NCBI GenBank assembly: GCA_009921785.1
Contig: RFXE01000029.1
Span: forward strand, 1-12,511
Length of the DNA: 12,511 nucleotides
Reading direction: 5' to 3'
From: Alphaproteobacteria bacterium
Lineage (GTDB): Bacteria; Pseudomonadota; Alphaproteobacteria; Rhizobiales; Beijerinckiaceae
The notes below the pieces were generated by a model. That model was given only the letters and a program-made list of their open reading frames with translations. It was not told where the DNA came from and made no database searches. Shown here in pieces: positions 7,616 through 12,511 of the stretch. Position 1 is the first letter of the stretch, and each line of letters opens with the position of its first letter. Position numbers and translations under genes: made by a program.

Positions 7616-8389
7616 TCATGGTTTAGATCCAGCTATGCGAATAGGCCAGATCCGGGCAGCTGCCTCAGGGGCTACTTCGCCTTTGGGCATGTAATCGGTA
7701 ATGAGACCAGCGATTGGCGAGGCTATTGGGATCGGTACCGGAGTCCGTTTTGAAAACTTCGTGTGGTCGGCGAGCACATAAGTCGCTTTCGCGGCCGCAG
7801 CCATACGAGACCGCTGTTCGGCAGCCAGCCGCGTGTAGTCCGTGAACTGGCCGGTTTCCGAAATGCCGCCAGCGCCAATAAAAGCAAGATCAACGCGGTA
7901 TTTCGCGATGAGGTCGAGCGTATCGAGCCCAAAAGCCGCTTCGTCATTCGGCTCGATTTCGCCGCCCAATAGAACGGTTTTAATGGTCTTCGTACGAGCT
8001 AGAAGAAGCCCGATGGGGAGGGAATTGGTGAGGACTGTCAGGTCGCCCCTGTTTGTGAGGGCTTGGGCGAGGGCCAGCGTGGTCGAGCCGGAATCAATTA
8101 GAATGGCCATCCCATCTTCCACAAATTCGGCGGCCGCCCGGCCAATGGCAGCCTTCCCCTCGGCATTTTCGATTGTTCGGCGGGATAGTGATGGCTCGTT
8201 CGAGAGGCGATGTGCGCCGCCATGGACGGTTACGAGGCGGCCTTCTTCTGCCAAAAGCTTCAGATCGCGCCGAATCGTCTCCATCGAGACATTGAACCGC
8301 TCGGCAAGGTCGGAGACGCTCACCGAGCCTTGCGCGTCGAGCGCCTGAAGTATTTGGCCGTGGCGATCAACCGCGAGCGGGCGCGACAT
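7616..8389 (-). CDS. DeoR-family transcriptional regulator
   Basis: 257 aa, normal family length. Residues about 8-60 are the DeoR helix-turn-helix (ILQALDAQGSVSVSDLAERF, NVSMETIRRDLKLLAEEGRL), ending in the signature VTVHGGAHRL. The rest is the sugar-phosphate-sensing domain of the family: LIDSGSTTLALAQAL, LTNSLPI, LGGEIEPNDEAAFG, FIGAGGISETGQFTDY and ADHTKFSKR. ATG at 8389 has AAGGGA about seven bases upstream. It is transcribed toward phnW, and the same decamer motif lies over its own promoter and the phnW promoter, so it is the best candidate for local repressor and autoregulator. Family members sense phosphorylated metabolites; a phosphonate ligand such as AEP or phosphonoacetaldehyde is a reasonable guess but is not shown by the sequence. 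Confidence 0.94.
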   Translation of the reverse strand: MSRPLAVDRHGQILQALDAQGSVSVSDLAERFNVSMETIRRDLKLLAEEGRLVTVHGGAHRLSNEPSLSRRTIENAEGKAAIGRAAAEFVEDGMAILIDSGSTTLALAQALTNRGDLTVLTNSLPIGLLLARTKTIKTVLLGGEIEPNDEAAFGLDTLDLIAKYRVDLAFIGAGGISETGQFTDYTRLAAEQRSRMAAAAKATYVLADHTKFSKRTPVPIPIASPIAGLITDYMPKGEVAPEAAARIWPIRIAGSKP

Positions 8390-8404
8390 GACTCATTCCC
8401 TTAA

Positions 8405-8424
8405 TGTGACTTTATGTGGCTTTG
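8405..8424 (+). repeat. Tandem decamer repeat upstream of deoR, candidate autoregulatory operator
   Basis: TGTGACTTTA (8405-8414) and TGTGGCTTTG (8415-8424) are adjacent copies of one 10-bp motif, differing at two positions. They resemble the TGTGGTTTTA repeats at the phnW promoter but lie in the opposite orientation relative to the gene they precede. They begin 15 bases upstream of the deoR start codon and cover the likely -10 element, as expected for self-repression. Confidence 0.45.
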
Positions 8425-8448
8425 TAGATGAAATGCCGGTCAAGGCAA
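8421..8448 (-). promoter_or_regulatory. Possible deoR promoter
   Basis: On the minus strand TTGCCT (8443-8448) and TACAAA (8421-8426) are 16 bases apart, a fair sigma-70 match ending about 30 bases before the deoR ATG. The -10 element overlaps the second decamer of the operator-like repeat. Confidence 0.35.
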
Positions 8449-8527
8449 AGAAAAACGTCACGCGGCACTTGTCGGCCCCCGCGCAAACCGCCACTCTGAG
8501 TCACATAGAAAGATAACCAGTCATACA

Positions 8528-9418
8528 ATGTCATCATCCGATCCCCCGCATAATCGAACACTTCTTGGAATCGGCTATGCGCTGATCGGCTTTTCAATTT
8601 TTTCAATTCAAGACGCTACAGTGAAATGGCTCGTGGCCACATTGCCGGTGTGGCAGGTTTTGTTTTCACGATCGATTTTGATTCTCATTCTTTGTTTGTT
8701 TCTTTTGGGCCCGAAGCGTGCCGTTGAACTCGCGAAGGGGTCGAGTCGCAAACAACTTATGCTGCGCTCTGCTTTGATCTTGGCGGCGTGGCTTGCCTAT
8801 TTCACAGCATCGCGGTCACTCCATCTTGCTGAGATGGTTACGATCTATTTCTCGACACCTATTTTTGCTGTTCTAATGTCGATCTTCTTTTTGAAAGAAA
8901 CGGTAGGCCTTGCACGATGGGCTGCAACACTCGTTGGCTTTGTGGGTGTTGTTATTGCTGCCGGTCCTGCAGGCTCCGCTGACATTATTCCTGTACTGCT
9001 TGTCCTTTTTGCAGCGCTTTGTTGGGGTGCCACTCACATTCTCGTGCGTATGATTGGACGCAAGGAAGGCTCATTGAGTTTAATGCTCGCCTCCAATGCG
9101 ATTGTTGTTTTGGTCTGTGCAACAACCTTGCCTTTCGTATGGATTACGCCCTCGCCCTTCGAATTTCTCTTAATTTTGATGTTGGGCGCTGTTGGCGCTT
9201 CCGGACAATATTTCATGTTTGAAGGTTATCGTCTCGCGCCCGCATCCGCTGTTGCTCCCTTTGAATATATTACATTGCTTTGGGCATTCGGCTGGGGCTT
9301 TTTGATCTGGGGTGATTTTCCTCCTGTGCCTGTTTTCATCGGTGCGTCACTCATTTTGACAAGCGGTTTTGGTCTCGTCATTGTCGAAGCACTCGCGGCA
9401 CGCCGCCGCATCGCTTAA
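8528..9418 (+). CDS. EamA/DMT-superfamily transporter
   Basis: Inner-membrane protein of 296 aa, mostly hydrophobic, with about ten predicted membrane segments arranged as two EamA repeats (roughly residues 12-145 and 155-290). The first repeat shows ALIGFSIFSIQDATVKWL and the conserved stretch YFSTPIFAVLMSIFFLKE; the second shows the matching PFEYITLLWAFGWGFLIWGD. Members export or import small metabolites such as amino acids or nucleotides, and the substrate cannot be read from sequence. It is divergent from deoR across 138 bases. ATG at 8528 lacks a strong ribosome binding site. An ATGTGACT element (8499-8506, minus strand) repeats one found by the deoR operator, so shared control is possible but unproven. 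Link to AEP use is speculative. Confidence 0.9.
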   Translation: MSSSDPPHNRTLLGIGYALIGFSIFSIQDATVKWLVATLPVWQVLFSRSILILILCLFLLGPKRAVELAKGSSRKQLMLRSALILAAWLAYFTASRSLHLAEMVTIYFSTPIFAVLMSIFFLKETVGLARWAATLVGFVGVVIAAGPAGSADIIPVLLVLFAALCWGATHILVRMIGRKEGSLSLMLASNAIVVLVCATTLPFVWITPSPFEFLLILMLGAVGASGQYFMFEGYRLAPASAVAPFEYITLLWAFGWGFLIWGDFPPVPVFIGASLILTSGFGLVIVEALAARRRIA

Positions 9419-9476
9419 ACCAACGGTGAACGTGTTCGAACGGGCTTGTGTAGCGTGAGAGCCTGTGTTGGACTTC

Positions 9477-9499
9477 ACCCGTTAAGTGATTCGGGTTTT
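9477..9499 (+). terminator. Weak candidate terminator after the EamA gene
   Basis: ACCCG (9477-9481) and CGGGT (9492-9496) can form a 5-bp stem with a 10-base loop, running into TTTT. The stem is short and the loop long, so this is a tentative call. An imperfect pairing of AACGGTGAA (9422-9430) with TTCACCCGTT (9474-9483) could compete with it. The rest of the 9419-9526 gap shows only the 8-bp palindrome GTTCGAAC at 9434-9441. Confidence 0.25.
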
Positions 9500-9526
9500 G
9501 GTGTTTGACCAACGCAGGAGGTCCTC

Positions 9527-10096
9527 ATGCCCCGGCTTTTTACAGGCCTCTCGGTTCCGGATCACATTATCGATACGCTTTCATCGATACGCGGCGGTCT
9601 TTCAGGCGCACGATGGATCACACCTGAGAATTTTCACATCACCTTGCGTTTTCTCGGCGATATCGATGACGCAACGGCGCATGATGTATTTTTGATTCTC
9701 GGTCGCATCGAACGCGCGATATTTTCTGTAACTATTGATGGCATTACGGTCTTTGGCGGCGATCGTCCGCGCGCGCTTGTGGCCAAGATTGTTCCCTCAC
9801 CCGCTTTAATGGAACTGCAAGCGGAGCATGAACGTTTGGTGCGTCGTCTAGGCCTACCCGCCGAAACAAGAAAATTCACGCCGCATATAACACTTGCGCG
9901 TTTACGCGATACGTCGCCCTTTGAATTGGCCAATTTTCTAGGCATGATCTCTCATATACCGCGCCTCTCATTTGAGGCTGAGTCATTCGAAGTCTTTTCG
10001 TCGCGCGCAGCAGTGGGTGGTGGACCCTATGTCATCGAAGCGTCATATCCTTTGCGCGACTCTTTAATTGAAACGCAACAACGGCGCACGGCGTGA
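9527..10096 (+). CDS. thpR: RNA 2',3'-cyclic phosphodiesterase (2H family)
   Basis: 189-aa cytoplasmic enzyme of the 2H phosphoesterase family, which opens 2',3'-cyclic phosphates on RNA ends and was first known as a 2'-5' RNA ligase. The two signature motifs are present: FHITL (His37) and PHITLARL (His120), each the H-x-T/S type, with the family N-terminus MPRLFTGLSVP. ATG at 9527 is supported by AGGAGGT five to six bases upstream, the strongest ribosome binding site in the window. It precedes phhB by 11 bases, so the two probably share a transcript. The cellular role of the family is poorly defined. Confidence 0.93.
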   Translation: MPRLFTGLSVPDHIIDTLSSIRGGLSGARWITPENFHITLRFLGDIDDATAHDVFLILGRIERAIFSVTIDGITVFGGDRPRALVAKIVPSPALMELQAEHERLVRRLGLPAETRKFTPHITLARLRDTSPFELANFLGMISHIPRLSFEAESFEVFSSRAAVGGGPYVIEASYPLRDSLIETQQRRTA

Positions 10097-10107
10097 GGAT
10101 TATTTAA

Positions 10108-10422
10108 ATGGTCACAACTGATCGCCTTGAAGGCTCTGCGCGCGCGGAAGCCGTAAAGTCTCTTTCTGGCTGGAGTGATGTTGCGGGGCGCGATGCCATT
10201 GAAAAGCAGTTTCGCTTTTCCGATTTCAGCGCTGCCTTTGCTTTTATGACGCGCGTCGCTTTTGTTGCTGAAGTGATGAACCACCATCCTGAATGGTCTA
10301 ATGTATGGTCAAAAGTTCATATCACGCTCACGAGTCACGATGTGAAAGGCGTATCATCGCGGGATATTGATTTGGCGAAAGAGACGGATCGTTTAGCAAA
10401 AGAGTGCGGCGCTCTTTCATAA
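10108..10422 (+). CDS. phhB: 4a-hydroxytetrahydrobiopterin dehydratase (pterin-4a-carbinolamine dehydratase)
   Basis: 104 aa, full length for the family. It dehydrates the pterin 4a-carbinolamine formed by aromatic amino acid hydroxylases, regenerating the cofactor. The active-site signature is clear: MNHHPEWSNVWSKVHITL followed by the conserved Asp in SRDIDLA. ATG at 10108 has GAGG nine bases upstream and follows thpR closely. No phenylalanine hydroxylase gene (phhA) is in the window, so the enzyme may serve a hydroxylase encoded elsewhere or another pterin pathway. It converges with the sigma factor gene, stop codons 7 bases apart. Confidence 0.94.
   Translation: MVTTDRLEGSARAEAVKSLSGWSDVAGRDAIEKQFRFSDFSAAFAFMTRVAFVAEVMNHHPEWSNVWSKVHITLTSHDVKGVSSRDIDLAKETDRLAKECGALS
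10398..10417. terminator. Candidate bidirectional terminator at the phhB/sigma factor convergence
   Basis: AAAGAG (10399-10404) and CTCTTT (10412-10417) pair perfectly, and TG/CG extend the stem to 8 bp in RNA with a CGG loop. The A-run on one side and T-run on the other suit termination in both directions. It lies inside the last codons of phhB, between two convergent genes whose stops are 7 bases apart. The U-tract is short. Confidence 0.4.
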
Positions 10423-10429
10423 ACAAAGA

Positions 10430-10996
10430 TCAGCCGGCGTCGATCACACCATTCGCTTCGAGCGAGCGCCGAAGTTTTGTAAACGCTAAACGGATGCGGG
10501 ATTTCACGGTGCCCAAAGGCAGCCCGGTTTTCTCGGCAATTTCGCTATGTGAAAGATCATCGAAAAAGGCCATACGCACGAGTGACAATTGCTCCTCGGG
10601 CAAGCCTTCAAGCGAGACGCGAATGCGGTCCTCACGCACCTGCATATCGATTCGGCGGTCAGCGCCTTCGTCTTCGGCTGCGATTTCAGGCGCATCCATC
10701 GGATCAAAGAAATCGAGCCGGTCGCGCCGGAGCGTATCGATGCGGCGATTGCGGGCGATGCGATAAAGCCAGGTCGCAAGCGAGGATTTGGTGGGATCAA
10801 AGAGATGCGCTTTCGTCCATAAGGTCGTCATCACATCTTGCAGGATCTCTTCCGCCGAACCGGCATCCGAGCCGAGGCGAAGCAAATAGGCGTGCAGCCG
10901 CGGACCAAAATGGTCGAAAAGTCTCGCAAAGGCTTCACGGTCACGGTCTCTCGCTACGGCGAGGACGAGTTCGCCGAGCTCAATCTGCGTCGACAC
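10430..10996 (-). CDS. ECF sigma factor, RpoE/SigK-like (photo-oxidative stress type)
   Basis: About 188 aa. Region 2 covers roughly residues 14-90 (REAFARLFDHFGPRLHAYL, EEILQDVMTTLW, LATWLYRIARNRRIDTLRR) and region 4 covers about 130-182 (LSHSEIAEKTGLPLGTVKSRIRLAF). The FDP...ATWLYRIARNRRID stretch resembles Rhodobacter RpoE of the ECF11 group, which works with the zinc anti-sigma ChrR. The frame is open to 11230, overlapping ialB; the GTG at 10996 is chosen because the family N-terminus begins there and GGGG lies 8 bases upstream. ATG at 11035 (201 aa) is the main alternative. No anti-sigma gene is adjacent: convergent phhB lies downstream and divergent ialB upstream. Its control must come from elsewhere or be transcriptional. 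Confidence 0.9.
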   Translation of the reverse strand: MSTQIELGELVLAVARDRDREAFARLFDHFGPRLHAYLLRLGSDAGSAEEILQDVMTTLWTKAHLFDPTKSSLATWLYRIARNRRIDTLRRDRLDFFDPMDAPEIAAEDEGADRRIDMQVREDRIRVSLEGLPEEQLSLVRMAFFDDLSHSEIAEKTGLPLGTVKSRIRLAFTKLRRSLEANGVIDAG

Positions 10997-11056
10997 CCTA
11001 ATTACCCCGAAATTCTGCGATCCTGTGTCGCGCATACCGTCCCATCCGACCGGCTG

Positions 11057-11079
11057 CGACAGTTTGGCACAATCTGTCG
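11057..11079. promoter_or_regulatory. 23-bp dyad between sigma factor and ialB, candidate operator
   Basis: Arms CGACAGTTTG (11057-11066) and CAATCTGTCG (11070-11079) are inverted copies with one mismatch in ten, around a 3-base centre GCA. This is typical of a site for a dimeric regulator. It is 22 bases before the alternative sigma factor start at 11035, 61 before the preferred one, and 112 before ialB. No matching regulator gene lies in the window. The rest of the 10997-11190 gap shows no convincing promoter by eye. Confidence 0.5.
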
Positions 11080-11190
11080 GGGATTGAAACGGCGCATCCG
11101 CCCTATTCCGAATGATTTTTGTTTTCACCCCGAACGGATTAAGGTATCGCGCATGAGCGGGAATCACCCGATTTGGAGCCTTGGCTGCCC

Positions 11191-11796
11191 ATGAATCGTT
11201 GCACTGTCCGGACCCTCTTTGCTGGCGCATGCCTTGCGGTCGGTCTCCTCGTGTCTGTTGGCCCCGCCTCGGCCCAGACCAAGAAGCCGGAACCGGCTAA
11301 AACGACAACACCTGCAAAGCCGCAAACGCAGGCTCCTGCGCCTGCCGCGCCCGCGCAGCCGATCCAATTGGGTAGCTTTGGCAATTGGGCTGTCTATGCG
11401 TCCGATACCGCCAATGGCCGGGTGTGCTATGCGCTCTCCACGCCGAAAGATCGGCAGCCCGCGGGCCTTACCCGCGATCAAGCCTATTTCTTTGTGTCAT
11501 CCCGTCCGCAAGAAAATGTGCGGGATGAAATCAGTTTCGTTCTCGGCTTCCCGCCTAAAGAAGGTGCTGATGCACAACTTTTGATTGGCAAGACGACCTA
11601 TGTTGTTTCAACCAAAGTGCAGGGTAATGCCTGGTTGAAATTGCCTAAGGATGATCCGGCTGTTGTCGAGCTCATGAAGAAAAATCCGCAAGTGCAATTG
11701 AAAGTCACTTCGAAGCGCGGCAATGCGCTGACCGACATTTATGTCACCGCCGGTTTCGCTCAAGCGCTTGATCAGGTGAAGAAGGCCTGTCCGTGA
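11191..11796 (+). CDS. Secreted IalB-family (invasion-associated locus B) protein
   Basis: 201 aa. Residues 1-28 look like a Sec signal peptide (MNRCTVRTLF, then a hydrophobic core) with likely cleavage after PASA. Residues about 29-57 are a Lys/Pro/Ala/Gln-rich low-complexity linker. The rest is the IalB domain: SFGNWAVYASD, the RVCYALSTP motif with its conserved Cys, a central YFFVSSRP...DEISFVLGFP stretch and a C-terminal KKACP with the partner Cys. The family is common in alphaproteobacteria; Bartonella IalB is linked to red-cell invasion, but in free-living species the role is unknown. ATG at 11191 is preferred because it gives a clean signal peptide; the frame is open from a TTG at 11173. 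It overlaps rlmN by 4 bases. Confidence 0.88.
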   Translation: MNRCTVRTLFAGACLAVGLLVSVGPASAQTKKPEPAKTTTPAKPQTQAPAPAAPAQPIQLGSFGNWAVYASDTANGRVCYALSTPKDRQPAGLTRDQAYFFVSSRPQENVRDEISFVLGFPPKEGADAQLLIGKTTYVVSTKVQGNAWLKLPKDDPAVVELMKKNPQVQLKVTSKRGNALTDIYVTAGFAQALDQVKKACP

Positions 11797-12511
11797 GTGA
11801 TAACACCATCGCGCGCGCGGGTGATGGAATCGAAAAGACAGCCGAGATTCTAACTCCGGCCCCGGTAAGATCTGGCGGCAAGCTGTCTCTTGTCGGATTT
11901 GGTCGATTGGCACTCGCTGAACAGTTAACAGAAATCGGTGTGCCCGCCCGTGAAATACGCATGCGGGTCAATCAGCTTTGGCACTGGATTTATCATCGTG
12001 GCGCGCAGTCATTTGATGAGATGTTGAATGTCTCGAAAGTTCTACGCGCAACGCTTGATCAGTCATTTACAATCGCGCGGCCCGAAATTGTTTCAGAACA
12101 AATTTCGAAGGACGGCACGCGCAAGTGGTTGATCCGCATGCCGCCCATGGGGCTGCATGATAAAGGCGCAGAAATCGAAACCGTTTATATTCCTGAAAGT
12201 GATCGCGGCACCTTGTGCATCTCATCACAAGTTGGGTGCACGCTGACCTGTTCCTTTTGTCATACTGGAACACAGCGTCTTGTGCGCAATCTGACGGCCG
12301 CTGAAATTGTTTCGCAAGTTATGATCGCGCGTGATCGTCTCGGTGATTGGCCTGGTGCAACACGACCCACCGATGGTCTCGTGCCAGTTGCTGATCGTGC
12401 TGTTTCGAATATCGTGCTCATGGGCATGGGTGAGCCGCTCTATAATTTTGATGGCGTGCGCGATGCGATGGCCACGGTGATGGATGGCGATGGACTGTCA
12501 CTGTCGCGCCG
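11793..12511 (+). CDS. rlmN: 23S rRNA (adenine-2503-C2)-methyltransferase, 3' end beyond window
   Basis: Radical SAM enzyme that methylates C2 of A2503 in 23S rRNA and also A37 of some tRNAs. 239 codons are visible. The iron-sulfur motif is CTLTCSFC (Cys149, Cys153, Cys156, the CxxxCxxC spacing), preceded by ISSQVG and followed by LMGMGEPLYNFD. The Cys that carries the transferred methyl lies beyond the right edge. The start is GTG at 11793, overlapping the ialB stop in a GTGA junction with AAGAAGG about seven bases upstream, so translation is likely coupled to ialB. The N-terminus has an extra 30 or so residues before GFGRLALAEQL, as is common in alphaproteobacteria. A segment between the 4Fe-4S region and MGMGEP (about 175-190) is also longer than in E. 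coli, from memory. Confidence 0.95.
   Translation, partial: MSDNTIARAGDGIEKTAEILTPAPVRSGGKLSLVGFGRLALAEQLTEIGVPAREIRMRVNQLWHWIYHRGAQSFDEMLNVSKVLRATLDQSFTIARPEIVSEQISKDGTRKWLIRMPPMGLHDKGAEIETVYIPESDRGTLCISSQVGCTLTCSFCHTGTQRLVRNLTAAEIVSQVMIARDRLGDWPGATRPTDGLVPVADRAVSNIVLMGMGEPLYNFDGVRDAMATVMDGDGLSLSR

Noticed and set aside
11065..11080. A sigma-54 promoter suggested by TGGCAC at 11065-11070
   Set aside because: The -24 half fits, but GTCGG appears where the -12 TTGC element should be. The TGGCAC is better explained as part of the dyad.
10997..11230. A long form of the ECF sigma factor starting at 11230
   Set aside because: It would overlap the ialB signal-peptide region on the other strand and add 78 residues that do not look like sigma factor sequence.
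12067..12273. Minus-strand open frame inside rlmN
   Set aside because: It lies opposite the conserved radical-SAM region of rlmN and is a shadow of that gene.
1..12511. Mobile element, CRISPR array, toxin-antitoxin or phage-defence system
   Set aside because: No transposase, integrase, long terminal inverted repeat, spaced direct-repeat array, or small paired toxin/antitoxin genes could be found; every long frame belongs to a recognisable metabolic, regulatory or housekeeping family.

Overview
The window looks like a chromosomal segment of an alphaproteobacterium, most likely of the order Hyphomicrobiales (Rhizobiales). This is an inference from gene content: an IalB-family secreted protein directly before an alphaproteobacterial-type rlmN, an ECF sigma factor of the RpoE/SigK-like type, and a phnW-phnA-phnY set in the order known from Sinorhizobium. 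No rRNA, tRNA, insertion sequence, phage gene or CRISPR array was seen, and base composition does not change abruptly.

Left two thirds (1-8389), all on the minus strand. Read in transcription order: a DeoR-family regulator; phnW (2-aminoethylphosphonate transaminase); phnA (phosphonoacetate hydrolase); phnY (phosphonoacetaldehyde dehydrogenase); a MocR-type regulator (GntR DNA-binding domain fused to an aminotransferase-like domain); ackA (acetate kinase); and a ureohydrolase of the agmatinase type cut by the window edge. Chemically, PhnW converts AEP to phosphonoacetaldehyde, PhnY oxidises this to phosphonoacetate, PhnA cleaves the C-P bond to acetate plus phosphate, and AckA can activate the acetate. 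The locus therefore encodes a complete AEP-to-acetyl-phosphate route with two regulators of different families. Gaps between phnW/phnA, phnA/phnY and mocR/ackA are 3-6 bases, which suggests co-transcription. No phosphonate transporter is present in the window.

Regulation. A 10-bp-periodic repeat with core TGTGGYTTT lies over a plausible phnW promoter and again over a plausible deoR promoter, pointing to DeoR control of both. A separate cluster of CTGG/CCAG elements precedes mocR and may be the MocR site.

Right third (8528-12511), mostly plus strand. An EamA/DMT-family membrane transporter is divergent from deoR; then thpR (RNA 2',3'-cyclic phosphodiesterase) and phhB (pterin-4a-carbinolamine dehydratase) form a pair. 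An ECF sigma factor converges on phhB with no anti-sigma gene beside it. A secreted IalB-family protein and the 5' part of rlmN are divergent from the sigma factor. A 23-bp near-perfect dyad sits between sigma factor and ialB. These are largely housekeeping or stress functions, probably unrelated to phosphonate use.
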